Shown: in pieces, positions 15,795 through 24,578 of the stretch
How the letters are laid out: each line of letters opens with the position of its first letter
How positions within the stretch are numbered: the first letter of the stretch is position 1
NCBI RefSeq assembly: GCF_025141175.1
Contig: NZ_CP081155.1
Span: 220,001 to 284,000 of the forward strand
DNA from: Jannaschia sp. M317
GTDB lineage: Bacteria > Pseudomonadota > Alphaproteobacteria > Rhodobacterales > Rhodobacteraceae
DNA length: 64,000 nt
Reading direction: 5' to 3'
The notes under the pieces: generated by a model
The model's input: the letters and a program-made list of their open reading frames with translations, nothing else
Told to the model about the DNA's origin: nothing
Database searches by the model: none
Made by a program: the position numbers and the translations under genes

Positions 15795-16622
15795 TTACAG
15801 ACACCCACGCAGCTCGACCGCACCGGACGCGCCGATCACCGTCATGCGCACGTTTCCCGTATCCAGATCGACCGCCCCACCGGTCGTTGCCATCAACTCC
15901 GAGGTGGCGCGCAGCTGATCGCCATCTCGTTCCACGGTGGCATCCGTGACCCAAAGATCCTGGTCATCCAGCTCGAACACCACGGCCTCTGTCCCGCCAA
16001 GGAACGGCAGATCCAGGACACCCGACAAGATCGCGCCATCCTTGCTGGCCACGACGGTACAATGGGCATCGGTCGACAGCCGGCGGGGCCGATCCAGCAT
16101 TGCAGCATGGATAGAGGCGTCGGGCTGTCCCACGTCCGGCAAGGCCGCCCCGACCGCCAGTTGCGCGGGCAGGCAGATCTCGGCGCAGACACCCAGGTTC
16201 AAATCGCCCTGCAGGTCCATGGCGCGGCCCTGGTCCGTCGGGGTCACGATCAACGGCAGGACGAAACCTTCGGTATACCCGATGGAGATGTAATCCCCTT
16301 GGCGGAAAATCTGGGGTGTGGGCCAGGCGGCGGCAACCTGGGCCACGTTGCCGGAACGGCTCCAATCGAACTGCGGGGCAATCCCGCCAGAGCCTGCGGT
16401 CCGCCAATAGGTCCGCCAACCGGGGCGCAGCGACACGCGCAGCGCCGCGACATGGGTGCCGTCCGCCGCTCGCCAACCGGGCAGAACCTCGACCGAGATG
16501 ACGTCGCTCATGTCCTCCGGGCCGGCCTGGGCCATGGCAAGCTGACCGGTGGCCAAAACCAGCGCGCCGGCAAGGGCAGCGATTGCGGCAAGACGCAAAC
16601 AGAATTGGAGGATCATTTTCAT
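15795..16622 (-). CDS. Periplasmic protein with DsbD N-terminal-like domain
   Basis: A 275-residue exported protein: basic MKMILQFCLRL start, hydrophobic segment and cleavage near AMAQA at about 32. The mature part matches the immunoglobulin-like N-terminal domain of DsbD (LRPGWRTYWRTAGSGGIAPQ, GYTEGFVLPL, and the pair of cysteines in LGVCAEICLPAQ near 148-152). DsbD itself continues with a membrane part and a thioredoxin domain, both absent here, so this is a standalone domain protein. A role in thiol transfer in the periplasm is inferred from the domain. No other dsb or ccm genes are near. Confidence 0.8.
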   Translation of the reverse strand: MKMILQFCLRLAAIAALAGALVLATGQLAMAQAGPEDMSDVISVEVLPGWRAADGTHVAALRVSLRPGWRTYWRTAGSGGIAPQFDWSRSGNVAQVAAAWPTPQIFRQGDYISIGYTEGFVLPLIVTPTDQGRAMDLQGDLNLGVCAEICLPAQLAVGAALPDVGQPDASIHAAMLDRPRRLSTDAHCTVVASKDGAILSGVLDLPFLGGTEAVVFELDDQDLWVTDATVERDGDQLRATSELMATTGGAVDLDTGNVRMTVIGASGAVELRGCL

Positions 16623-16685
16623 ACTCCTTCCCTAGGCTATCACGGAAAGGAACTGAAATCACGCCTGCGACACCGCCCCGTGAGG

Positions 16686-17654
16686 TCAGGGCCGTGGCGC
16701 GGCAGCCCGGCGCAGGCGGTCGTTGATCGCCCGTCCAAGACCCCGATCGGGGATCGGTGCCACGTCGATACGATGGTGCCCGCGCGCGCGGGCCAGCGCA
16801 TCGGCACGGTGCAGGGCGTCAAACAGGCTCGCCGCCGCCTCGGTCAGGTCGCCATCCGGGGACAGAGACAGGTCGCCCGCGACCGGGCCGAACCCGATCA
16901 ACACGGCGTCCGGTGCGCGGTGGCTGATGTCCAGGCGCACCGGCGCGCCCGGCGCGTAATGCGACGCAAGCTGACCCGGTGCCTGGACGCGCCCCGGCGT
17001 GACGTCACGCGTTAGGGGGTACCCCAGGATGGCCTCGATCCTCTCGGCGGGCAGCCCGCCTTCGCGCAGCAGAACCGCCGGGTCCGGGCGCAGAATCGTC
17101 GATTCCAGCCCGACGTCACAGGCCCCACCATCGAGAACCGCATCGATACGACCCGACAACCCGTCGATCACATGGTCCGCGCGCGTCGCGCTGATCCGCC
17201 CCGAAAGATTGGCCGACGGCGCCGCCACGGGCCGCCCCACTGCGCGCAGCAGGTCCCGCGCCAACGGCGCGGCGGGCACGCGCAGCGCCACGGTGTCCAG
17301 CCCCGCCGTCACCAGAGACGCCACCCCCGCCCCCGGTCGCAGCGGCAAGACGAGGGTCAGCGGTCCGGGCCAAAAGGCCGCCGCCAGCGCCCGCGCCTCG
17401 GGGCCCATCGTCACCAGCGCCTCGGCCTCCTCGGCGTCCGGCAGATGGACGATAAGCGGGTTGAAACTGGGTCGCCCTTTGGCCGCATAGATCTTTGCCA
17501 CGGCCTGCCCGTCGGTCGCATCCGCACCCAATCCGTAGACCGTCTCGGTCGGAAACGCGACGAGCTTGCCCGCCCGCAACAGCTCGGCCGCTGCCGCCAC
17601 GCCGTCAGGCGGGGTCAAACGGATCAAGTGACGCTGTGTTTCAGTTGATGCCAT
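16686..17654 (-). CDS. tsaC: Threonylcarbamoyl-AMP synthase, Sua5 type
   Basis: Makes threonylcarbamoyl-AMP from threonine, bicarbonate and ATP for t6A37 modification of tRNA. The 322 residues comprise a YrdC domain (about 15-200; KLVAFPTETVYGLGADA, KGRPSFNPLIVH, PVAAPSANLSG) followed by a C-terminal Sua5 domain, with a linker containing APGQLASHYAPGAP that closes the active site in Sua5 proteins. The ATG at 17654 is preferred over a GTG four codons upstream. Divergent from the acyl-CoA dehydrogenase gene. Confidence 0.93.
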   Translation of the reverse strand: MASTETQRHLIRLTPPDGVAAAAELLRAGKLVAFPTETVYGLGADATDGQAVAKIYAAKGRPSFNPLIVHLPDAEEAEALVTMGPEARALAAAFWPGPLTLVLPLRPGAGVASLVTAGLDTVALRVPAAPLARDLLRAVGRPVAAPSANLSGRISATRADHVIDGLSGRIDAVLDGGACDVGLESTILRPDPAVLLREGGLPAERIEAILGYPLTRDVTPGRVQAPGQLASHYAPGAPVRLDISHRAPDAVLIGFGPVAGDLSLSPDGDLTEAAASLFDALHRADALARARGHHRIDVAPIPDRGLGRAINDRLRRAAAPRP

Positions 17655-17730
17655 GGGACGACGCACCCTAGGTTATCGGCAATTGGCACAAGCCTATAGT
17701 GTTCCTCAGTCCCGAATGGGAGGTCCCAAC

Positions 17731-19401
17731 ATGCCCTATCGCGCGCCCGTCTCCGAATTGCGCTTTGTCCTCGACCATGTGGTCGGATTTGACCGCGTTG
17801 CCGCGACTGACCGGTTCGCCGAAGCCACCCCCGAGACGGTCGAGGCGATCCTGACAGAGGCCGGCCGCCTGTCGGAAGAGGTCCTCGCCCCCCTGAACCG
17901 GCAGGGAGACCTGCACCCGGCACATCTGGAAAACGGCGTCGTGCGGACGTCGCCCGGCTTTGCCGACGGCTTTGCCGCCATCGCAGAGGGCGGCTGGCTG
18001 GGCATGTCCGCCGACCCCGAACACGGCGGCATGGGCCTGCCGATCGCGCTGACCATGGCTGTAAACGAGATGATCGGGTCGGCCTGCCTGGCGCTGCAGT
18101 TGAACCCGTTGATGACCCAAGGCCAGATCGAGGCGCTGGAGGCCCATGCCTCCAAGGAGATCAAGGCGCTGTATATCCCCAAGCTGATCTCGGGCGAATG
18201 GTGCGGGACCATGAACCTGACCGAGCCGCAGGCCGGATCGGACGTCGGCGCCCTGCGCACCAAGGCCGAACCGAATGGCGACGGCACCTATGCGGTGACC
18301 GGGCAAAAGATCTACATCTCCTGGGGTGACAACGATTTTTCACAGAACATCTGTCACCTCGTGCTGGCCCGCCTGCCGGATGCCGCGCCGGGCACCAAGG
18401 GAATCAGCCTGTTCATGGTGCCCAAACGCATCCCGGACGCCGACGGCACCCCCGGCGTGGCAAACACGCTGAGTGTCGTGTCGCTGGAACACAAGCTGGG
18501 CCTGCACGGCTCGCCCACTGCGGTCATGCAATACGACGGGGCGACCGGCTGGCTGGTGGGCGCGCCGCACAAGGGCATGGCCGCCATGTTCACCATGATG
18601 AACAACGCCCGCCTGGGCGTCGGCGTTCAGGGCCTGTCGGTGGCCGAGGCCGCGATGCAGCACGCCATCGGATACGCCATGGAACGCCGCCAGGGGCGCA
18701 CCGCTGGGGGCGCAGGCACCATCCTGGACCACGCGGACGTCCGCCGCATGGTGCTGGACATGAAGATCGACACATTCGCGGCCCGGGCCATCGCGATGGA
18801 TTGCGCCGTCGCGCTGGACATGGCCAAGGCCACGGGTGACGACGCCTGGGCGGCACGCGGCGCGCTGCTGACGCCCATCGCCAAGGCCTTTGGCACCGAC
18901 ACCGGCATCGAGGTGGCCCAGCAGGGCATTCAGGTCCACGGCGGCATGGGCTTCGTCGAGGAAACGGGGGCCGCGCAATTCCTGCGCGACGTGCGCGTCA
19001 CCGCGATCTACGAAGGCACCAACGGCATTCAGGCCATGGATCTGGTCGGCCGCAAGTTGATGGACGGCGGGGCTGCGGCCTATGCCCTGCTGGACGACCT
19101 CGCCGAGACGGATCACGCGGGCCTGCAGGCCGCTGTGTCGGACCTGCGCTCGGTGACAGAGTGGATGGTCGCGCAGGACATGCAGGATCGTTTCGCGGGG
19201 GCCGTGCCATACCTGGCGGCGTTCGCGCGCGTGTTGGGGGCCGCCTACCACCTTCGCGCCGCGGCGGCGGACCCCACCCGCGGGCGTCTGGCGCAGGTGG
19301 CCGTGGCGCGCATGCTGCCCGAGGCCCAGGCCGAAATGGCCAAGGCGCGCAGCGGGGCTGCGGCGCTGTTTGCCCTGTCCTCCGACGAGATTGCGGCCTA
19401 G
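17731..19401 (+). CDS. Acyl-CoA dehydrogenase, DmdC/FadE-like
   Basis: A 556-residue FAD enzyme. Domains in order: N-terminal helix region with an extra segment (about 1-75), ACAD middle beta domain (MNLTEPQAGSDVG near 170, ITGQKIYISWGDND), C-terminal four-helix bundle ending in the family motif AIYEGTNGIQAMDLVGRKL (about 426-444), then a further C-terminal domain of about 110 residues. The extended size and N-terminal MPYRAPVSELRFVLDHV pattern match the group that includes 3-methylmercaptopropionyl-CoA dehydrogenase DmdC. Substrate cannot be fixed from sequence; several paralogues occur per roseobacter genome. GGGAGG precedes the ATG. Confidence 0.87.
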   Translation: MPYRAPVSELRFVLDHVVGFDRVAATDRFAEATPETVEAILTEAGRLSEEVLAPLNRQGDLHPAHLENGVVRTSPGFADGFAAIAEGGWLGMSADPEHGGMGLPIALTMAVNEMIGSACLALQLNPLMTQGQIEALEAHASKEIKALYIPKLISGEWCGTMNLTEPQAGSDVGALRTKAEPNGDGTYAVTGQKIYISWGDNDFSQNICHLVLARLPDAAPGTKGISLFMVPKRIPDADGTPGVANTLSVVSLEHKLGLHGSPTAVMQYDGATGWLVGAPHKGMAAMFTMMNNARLGVGVQGLSVAEAAMQHAIGYAMERRQGRTAGGAGTILDHADVRRMVLDMKIDTFAARAIAMDCAVALDMAKATGDDAWAARGALLTPIAKAFGTDTGIEVAQQGIQVHGGMGFVEETGAAQFLRDVRVTAIYEGTNGIQAMDLVGRKLMDGGAAAYALLDDLAETDHAGLQAAVSDLRSVTEWMVAQDMQDRFAGAVPYLAAFARVLGAAYHLRAAAADPTRGRLAQVAVARMLPEAQAEMAKARSGAAALFALSSDEIAA

Positions 19402-19410
19402 GCCTGCGGC

Positions 19411-19455
19411 GACGGCATCGTCATCGGTGCCCCGCCCTTGGCAGATGACGCCGTC
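19411..19455. terminator. Hairpin between acyl-CoA dehydrogenase and MBL gene
   Basis: GACGGC-atc-GTCATC pairs with GATGAC-GCCGTC (19444-19455) apart from a three-base bulge. No T-run follows, so it may be a transcript-stabilising stem rather than an intrinsic terminator. Confidence 0.35.
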
Positions 19456-19488
19456 GGGCATGTCGAGACGTAGAAAACGAGGCCGCGC

Positions 19489-20541
19489 GTGAAGGACCTG
19501 GAAATCCCCGATGGCTATGCCGGTCTGACCTTCCCGTGGGAGGCGCCGCCCGCCGAGGGCGAGGCCATCGAGGTCGCCGAAGGCGTGCTCTGGGCGCGGC
19601 TGCCGCTGCCGATGACGCTGGACCACGTCAACGTCTATTTCCTGCGCGAGGGTGCGGGCTGGGTCATGGTCGATACCGGTTTCGACACCCGGCGCACGCG
19701 GGCCATCCTTGAAAAACTGCGCAAGGGCCCCCTGGGCGGGGATCCGATCCTGCGTGTTCTGGCGACCCATCATCACCCCGATCACATCGGGCTGGCCGGC
19801 ATGCTGCAGGCCGAGGGCGCAGAGTTGCTGACCACGCGCACCGCCTGGCTGATGGCACGGATGCTGGTTCTCGAAGAACAACCCCTGCCGACGGCCGAGA
19901 CGCTGGCCTATTGCCATCGCTGGGGCATGGACGCGGAGGTCCTGGCACAGCGGGCCACGGAACGGCCGTTCAACTTCGCGGATGTGGTGGCACCCCTGCC
20001 CGTGGGCTACACCCGGATCCAGGAAGGTGATCGCCTGACGCTGGGCGGGCGCACCTGGCGGGTGGCGCGGGGCGACGGCCATGCGGTGGAACATGCCGTT
20101 CTGTTCGAGGAGGGGGGAACCCTGGTGCTCGGCGGGGACCAGCTGTTGCCAGGGATCTCTCCGAACCTTGGCCTCTACCCTTCAGAGGCAAACGCGGATC
20201 CCGTGCAGGACTGGATGACCGCCTGCGAAACCCTCGCCCCGCTGGCCCGACCCGACCAACTGGTCCTGCCCGGCCACAAGACACCTTACCTCGGACTGCC
20301 GACCCGCCTCGCCTCCTTGCGGCAGAACCACGTGTCGGCGCTGAACCGCCTGCAGGCGCATCTGGATGTCCCCCGCACTGGCGGTGACTGCTTTGCGCCG
20401 CTGTTCAAGCGCCGGATCGACGACAAGATATATGGCCTCGCATTCTTCGAAACCATCGCCCACCTGCAGCATCTGCATCTGACGGGCCGTGCCACGCGGA
20501 CGACACGGGACGATGGCGTCTGGCTGTTTCAATCGACCTGA
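19489..20541 (+). CDS. MBL-fold metallo-hydrolase
   Basis: A 350-residue metallo-beta-lactamase-fold protein. The metal motif ATHHHPDHIG (about 89-98) gives three His and one Asp; further ligands are in GDGHAVEHAV (about 196) and GGDQLLPG (about 210), with a distal His in LPGHKTPYLG. The long C-terminal helical part is like the group often annotated as hydroxyacylglutathione hydrolase-like or LACTB2-type. GTG start. It follows the acyl-CoA dehydrogenase by 87 bases on the same strand, so a thioester or lactone substrate is plausible but unproven. Confidence 0.8.
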   Translation: MKDLEIPDGYAGLTFPWEAPPAEGEAIEVAEGVLWARLPLPMTLDHVNVYFLREGAGWVMVDTGFDTRRTRAILEKLRKGPLGGDPILRVLATHHHPDHIGLAGMLQAEGAELLTTRTAWLMARMLVLEEQPLPTAETLAYCHRWGMDAEVLAQRATERPFNFADVVAPLPVGYTRIQEGDRLTLGGRTWRVARGDGHAVEHAVLFEEGGTLVLGGDQLLPGISPNLGLYPSEANADPVQDWMTACETLAPLARPDQLVLPGHKTPYLGLPTRLASLRQNHVSALNRLQAHLDVPRTGGDCFAPLFKRRIDDKIYGLAFFETIAHLQHLHLTGRATRTTRDDGVWLFQST

Positions 20542-20630
20542 TCCGTCCTTGGCAGGCCGCGCGCCCCGGGCGGCGTCGCCTCGACGGGAAACCTCTGGTG
20601 CCGCGCAGGCAAGCCGCCTAGCCTGCGCCC

Positions 20631-21110
20631 ATGGATGACATACAAACCTCTGCCGAAGCGATGGAAGCCGACGCCCTGCCCCGGCAGGCCGAGCTTCGCC
20701 CGGATGGGCGCGACCATGCGGGCCCGATGCCAGATGCCCTGGCCAAACGTCCGCCAGCCGCCAAAAGCGCGGCGGAGTGGGCCTATCAACGAGTCATCGC
20801 CTATCTGAAAACCTTTGAGGAAAACCTGGACGAAAGCCAGGACGTCGCCATGGGGTTTTCCGGCGGGCCTGCGGGCAGTTTGCGGATCGAGGGCATCGGT
20901 TTCAGCGCCCCCGACCTCGTCACCTTCAGCGGGCACGACGATCACGGTCAGCAATGTCAGCAGGTGCTGCACGTCAGCCAGCTCAACGTGATCCTGCGCG
21001 CCGTCCCCCGCCCCGCCAACCAGCCGGAGCCGCTGCGCATCGGCTTTCGGCTCGCCCGTGCCCTGCAAGAGGCAGAGGACGCGCAAACCGCCGCACCCAC
21101 CCCCTCGTGA
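20631..21110 (+). CDS. Conserved hypothetical protein, possibly DUF6173
   Basis: A 159-residue cytoplasmic protein without signal or membrane segments. The N-terminal 45 residues are polar and low in structure; the conserved-looking core starts at SAAEWAYQRVIAYLKTFEENLDE and runs through GFSGGPAGSLRIEGIGF, DLVTFSGHDDHG, and HVSQLNVILRAVPR. This pattern of an amphipathic helix followed by a beta sheet recalls DUF6173 proteins, common in this order, but I can only suggest that name. Function unknown. It sits upstream of the cytochrome oxidase subunit IV gene. Confidence 0.7.
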   Translation: MDDIQTSAEAMEADALPRQAELRPDGRDHAGPMPDALAKRPPAAKSAAEWAYQRVIAYLKTFEENLDESQDVAMGFSGGPAGSLRIEGIGFSAPDLVTFSGHDDHGQQCQQVLHVSQLNVILRAVPRPANQPEPLRIGFRLARALQEAEDAQTAAPTPS

Positions 21111-21167
21111 CAGCCACCGCCAGAGCGGTTATTGGGGGTCAAATCCAAACACCCGAGGACGACAGAC

Positions 21168-21305
21168 ATGGCCGACGAACACAAGCCTGGCAGCATGGAC
21201 ATCACCGAGCAGGAGAAGACCTTCGAGGGCTTCGTGACCTTCACCAAATGGACCGTCATCGCGATTCTTGCGCTGCTGGTCTTCCTGGCGATCTTCCGGA
21301 CCTGA
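21168..21305 (+). CDS. aa3-type cytochrome c oxidase subunit IV
   Basis: A 45-residue protein with a polar N-terminus (MADEHKPGSMDITEQEKTF) and one transmembrane helix (WTVIAILALLVFLAIF, about 28-43). This is the bacterial aa3 oxidase subunit IV pattern, in which the small helix packs against subunits I and III. The rest of the oxidase is not in the window. It is followed after four bases by a lipoprotein gene. ATG preceded by GAGGAC. Confidence 0.85.
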   Translation: MADEHKPGSMDITEQEKTFEGFVTFTKWTVIAILALLVFLAIFRT

Positions 21306-21309
21306 GCCG

Positions 21310-21936
21310 ATGCTCCGCGCGCTTCTGCTGGCGGCTGTCTTGCCGCTTTTGGCGGCCTGTGGCGCGGACAACGTCTACGCCCCGTTGGAAGAGGTGCAGG
21401 CCCGCGCCTATGCCGCGCCCGGCCCTGCAAAGCTGACGCTGATCACGGCGATCAACAACCGGTCGGGATCGGGCGGGCATTCCGCGTTGATGGTGTCGGG
21501 CAGCCAGCGGGTGATCTTTGATCCCGCGGGCACCTGGCACCACCCGACCGCGCCGGAACGCGGAGACGTCATCTTTGGCATCACGCCGACGATGCTTGAA
21601 TTCTACATCGACTACCACGCGCGCCCGACCTACCACGTGGTCATTCAGGACATCACCGTGGACGCGGCGACCGCCGAGCGGGCGCTGGCCCTGGTGCAGG
21701 CCCATGGCCCGGCCAGCAAGGCGACCTGCGGGCAAACCGTCTCGGGCCTGCTGCAGGAGCTGGGCTTCTCGGGCGTCCGCCGCGCCTGGTATCCCGACCG
21801 GATCATGCGCGACTTTGCCGAAGTCCCGGGCGTGACCGAGCGCAAGGTCTTCGACGACACCGTCGATGCGCATTCGCCGGAACGGCCCCGCGTCGTCGCC
21901 TTGACCGATGATGGCTTTGTGCGCGCTGGCAGCTGA
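21310..21936 (+). CDS. Outer-surface or periplasmic lipoprotein, unknown function
   Basis: A 208-residue protein with a lipoprotein signal (MLRALLLAAVLPLLAACG, lipobox LAAC, Cys17). The mature part contains SGSGGHSALMVSG and a Cys at about 141 in KATCGQTVSGLLQ, with a His-rich TWHHPTAPE segment near 76. The combination GGHSALM ... Cys recalls NlpC/P60-like or LRAT-like cysteine hydrolases with permuted order, but I am not sure of this. It begins four bases after the cox subunit IV stop, suggesting one transcript. Confidence 0.72.
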   Translation: MLRALLLAAVLPLLAACGADNVYAPLEEVQARAYAAPGPAKLTLITAINNRSGSGGHSALMVSGSQRVIFDPAGTWHHPTAPERGDVIFGITPTMLEFYIDYHARPTYHVVIQDITVDAATAERALALVQAHGPASKATCGQTVSGLLQELGFSGVRRAWYPDRIMRDFAEVPGVTERKVFDDTVDAHSPERPRVVALTDDGFVRAGS

Positions 21937-22020
21937 CACCATAAAGGCGCGCGCATTTCACCGACGCTCCCCCCTCCCTGCGGCTCTGTTCCCGCCGCGA
22001 CGACGGGGCCCGTCGATGAA

Positions 22021-23370
22021 TTGGACCGGCGCGGCACGCTGATCGCGACCATCCTCGCCTCCAGCCTGGCATTCGTGCTGGGATCCATCGTCACCGTCGC
22101 GCTGCCGCAGATGCAGGCCAGTTTCAACGCGGGTCCGACCGGCGCGCAATGGATCGTGACAGCCTATTTGCTGCCGCTTGGGGCCTTTGTCCTGATGGGG
22201 GGCGCGCTGGGCGATCATTACGGCCGCAAACGGGTCTTCGAGGCCGGGCTCCTACTGTTCGCCGCGACCTGTCTGATGTGTGCCCTGGCCCCCTCCTTTC
22301 CGATCCTCATGGTTGCCCGCGCCCTGGAGGGGCTGGCCGCCGCCCTGATCGCGCCGACGTCGCTGGCGATCATCGCCAACACCTTTACCGGCCCCGCGCG
22401 CGGGCGGGCCGTCGGCACCTGGGCCGGGGTGGGCGCGGCGGCGGGGGCACTGGCCCCGGTGCTGGGCGGGGTGATCGTGGACCTTGCGGGCTGGCGCTGG
22501 GCCTTTGCCGCCATGGCCCCGATTGCCCTGACGGCCTGGTGGGTGGCGCGGGACGCCATCCGCGAAAGCCGGGCCGACGGGGCCGCAGGCGCGCCGCTGG
22601 ACTGGACCGGTGCCGCGCTGATCTCGGCGGGGTTGCTGGCCTTGGTCTGGGGCCTTGTCGCGCTGCCGGATCGGGGGCTGACGGTCGAGGTCATGGCAGC
22701 ACTCGTCGCGGGGGCTGCGTTGGTGGTGGGCTTTGTGTGGGTCGAGGCCAACAAGGGCGACCTTGCGATGACCCCGTTGCGATTGTTCCGGGACCGGGTG
22801 TTCTCGGGACTGACCCTCTTTACCTTTGCGCTTTACGCCGCACTGGGCGGGCTGATGCTGCTTCTGCCCTACATGTTGATCCAGTCGCAGGGCTATTCCG
22901 CGACGGCAGCGGGCGCCGCCATGCTGCCTTTCCCTCTGATCCTCGCAGTGTTGTCGCGGGTGGCCGGGGGGCCATTGGCGGACCGGTTCGGTGCGCGCCG
23001 GCTGTTGACGGTTGGCGCGGGTCTGGTGGCCGGCGGCTTTGCGCTGTTTGCGGTGATCCCCGGGACCGGGGTGTCCTACGCGGTCCACATCCTGCCTCCG
23101 CTGGTCGTGCTTGCGCTGGGCATGTCACTGGCGGTCGCGCCCCTGACCAACGCCGTCCTCGGCTCCGCCGGAGAACGCCATGCAGGCGTCGCGTCGGGGC
23201 TCAACAACGCGATCAGTCGGATCGGCGGGCTTTTGGCCACTGCCCTGCTGGGGCTGGTGCTCTTGTCGAATGACCTGGTGACCGGGTTCGCGACCGCGGC
23301 CTGGGCGGGGGTGGCGCTGGCGCTGATCTCGGCGGTCATTGCCGCGACCATGCTGCGCGCCGATACCTGA
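22021..23370 (+). CDS. MFS transporter, DHA2 (drug:H+ antiporter) type
   Basis: A 449-residue integral membrane protein with about 12-14 hydrophobic segments. The antiporter motif C region is seen in GTWAGVGAAAGALAPVLGGVI (about 139-159), and motif A in GALGDHYGRKRVF (about 61-73). The N-terminal half resembles EmrB/QacA-type exporters. The start is a TTG at 22021; no good ATG in frame lies upstream and the ribosome site is weak, so the true start may differ slightly. Substrate unknown. Ends 14 bases before a terminator shared with rpsU. Confidence 0.83.
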   Translation: MDRRGTLIATILASSLAFVLGSIVTVALPQMQASFNAGPTGAQWIVTAYLLPLGAFVLMGGALGDHYGRKRVFEAGLLLFAATCLMCALAPSFPILMVARALEGLAAALIAPTSLAIIANTFTGPARGRAVGTWAGVGAAAGALAPVLGGVIVDLAGWRWAFAAMAPIALTAWWVARDAIRESRADGAAGAPLDWTGAALISAGLLALVWGLVALPDRGLTVEVMAALVAGAALVVGFVWVEANKGDLAMTPLRLFRDRVFSGLTLFTFALYAALGGLMLLLPYMLIQSQGYSATAAGAAMLPFPLILAVLSRVAGGPLADRFGARRLLTVGAGLVAGGFALFAVIPGTGVSYAVHILPPLVVLALGMSLAVAPLTNAVLGSAGERHAGVASGLNNAISRIGGLLATALLGLVLLSNDLVTGFATAAWAGVALALISAVIAATMLRADT

Positions 23371-23383
23371 GGCCGAAACGAAA

Positions 23384-23417
23384 ACCCCCCGGTCGCCACA
23401 AAGGGCAACCGGGGGGT
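23384..23417 (-). terminator. Intrinsic terminator for rpsU
   Basis: Ten-base stem ACCCCCCGGT / ACCGGGGGGT with a 14-base loop. Read on the minus strand it is followed by TTTTCG, as expected for termination of rpsU; it also ends the plus-strand MFS gene. Confidence 0.8.
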
Positions 23418-23447
23418 CAAATCGTCGGTCTCAGAACCGCGGGCGAC

Positions 23448-23654
23448 TTACATCATCCCTTCGCGCTGAGCCTTCTTGCGAGCGAGCTTGCGGGCACGCC
23501 GAATTGCTTCGGCCTTCTGCCGCGCTTTCTTCTCGGAGGGCTTCTCGAAATGTTGCTTGAGCTTCATCTCGCGAAACACACCCTCGCGCTGCAGCTTCTT
23601 TTTCAGGGCCCGGAGGGCCTGATCGACATTGTTGTCGCGAACGCTGACCTGCAT
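23448..23654 (-). CDS. rpsU: 30S ribosomal protein bS21
   Basis: A 68-residue very basic protein. [20 protein letters not shown] is the bS21 N-terminus, followed by [18 protein letters not shown] and an Arg/Lys-rich tail. It belongs to the small-subunit platform near the 16S 3-prime end. The gene is divergent from the COQ9-type gene, an arrangement so common in alphaproteobacteria that the latter family was named for it. Terminator at 23384-23417. Confidence 0.97.
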   Translation of the reverse strand: MQVSVRDNNVDQALRALKKKLQREGVFREMKLKQHFEKPSEKKARQKAEAIRRARKLARKKAQREGMM

Positions 23655-23768
23655 GTGGTTTTCACCACCTTTCTAAGTTGGAGTTGTCGGATAAATCCGT
23701 GCAGGAGGTGGCCCTATAGGCCCAAGTCGCTATCTTGTCCAGTATCCACACCCAGCGGAGCCAGACCC

Positions 23769-24455
23769 ATGACCGACCTCAAGGACCGCCTGATCGACGC
23801 TGCCCTGCCCCATGTCCCCTTTGACGGCTGGTCAGAGGCGACGTTCCGCAACGCCGTCACCGATGCCCAGCTCACCCCGGCGCAGGCGCGCATCGCCTTT
23901 CCGCGCGGGGCGGTGGACCTTGCGGTGGCGTTTCACCGGCGTGGCGACGACCGCATGCGAACCGCCCTGATGGCCGAGGATCTGTCCGAGATCCGCTTTC
24001 GTGACCGCATTGCCCATGCCGTCCGCCTGCGTCTGGAAATCGCCGAGGAACACAAGGAAGCCGTGCGCCGGGGCGTCACGCTTTTTGCGCTTCCGATCCA
24101 TGCCGCCGATGGGGCGGCTGCGCTCTGGGGGACGGCGGATGCGATCTGGGACGCGCTGGGCGACGCCTCCGATGATGTGAACTGGTACACCAAACGCGCG
24201 ACACTGTCGGGGGTATATTCGGCCACGGTTCTCTTTTGGCTGGGCGATCAGTCCGACGGCTACCGCGAAACGTGGTCCTTTCTCGACCGTCGCATCGACG
24301 ATGTCATGCAGATCGAGAAGCTGAAAGCCCAGGTCCGCAAATCTCCCCTGCTTTCGCGGATGATGGCCGGGCCGAACCTGATCCTGGACAAGATCCGCGC
24401 GCCCGCTCGCCCGCCGCGCGGCGATCTGCCCGGTCTCTGGCGCGATCCGTCCTGA
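23769..24455 (+). CDS. COQ9-family protein (rpsU-divergently transcribed)
   Basis: A 228-residue homologue of COQ9, a lipid-binding helper of ubiquinone synthesis. The TetR-like N-terminal helices (about 5-60; DRLIDAALPHVPFDGWSEATF) are followed by the COQ9 core with NWYTKRATLSGVYSATVLFWLGD (about 140-162) and a C-terminal amphipathic helix. The position opposite rpsU supports the call. In mitochondria COQ9 presents quinone intermediates to COQ7; the bacterial role is inferred from this. Confidence 0.9.
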   Translation: MTDLKDRLIDAALPHVPFDGWSEATFRNAVTDAQLTPAQARIAFPRGAVDLAVAFHRRGDDRMRTALMAEDLSEIRFRDRIAHAVRLRLEIAEEHKEAVRRGVTLFALPIHAADGAAALWGTADAIWDALGDASDDVNWYTKRATLSGVYSATVLFWLGDQSDGYRETWSFLDRRIDDVMQIEKLKAQVRKSPLLSRMMAGPNLILDKIRAPARPPRGDLPGLWRDPS

Positions 24456-24463
24456 CCGCGGGC

Positions 24464-24491
24464 GGGGCGCGGCGTGAACCCCGCCCTACAG
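24464..24491 (-). repeat. Stop-codon hairpin repeat, copy 4
   Basis: On the minus strand TGTAGGGCGGGG, TTCA, CGCCGC. It lies nine bases after the COQ9 gene stop on the other strand, unlike the other copies not overlapping a stop codon. Confidence 0.6.
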
Positions 24492-24578
24492 GGCATCGTG
24501 CACCGGGAACGCGGCACCTAGCCCTCCTTCTTCGGCGCGTCTAATCTGTGCGCAACGCCAGCATCAGACGGGGGACAG

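Noticed and set aside
18340..20094. 584-residue minus-strand open frame
   Set aside because: It is antisense to the acyl-CoA dehydrogenase and MBL genes, which have clear motifs; long antisense frames are expected at this G+C content.
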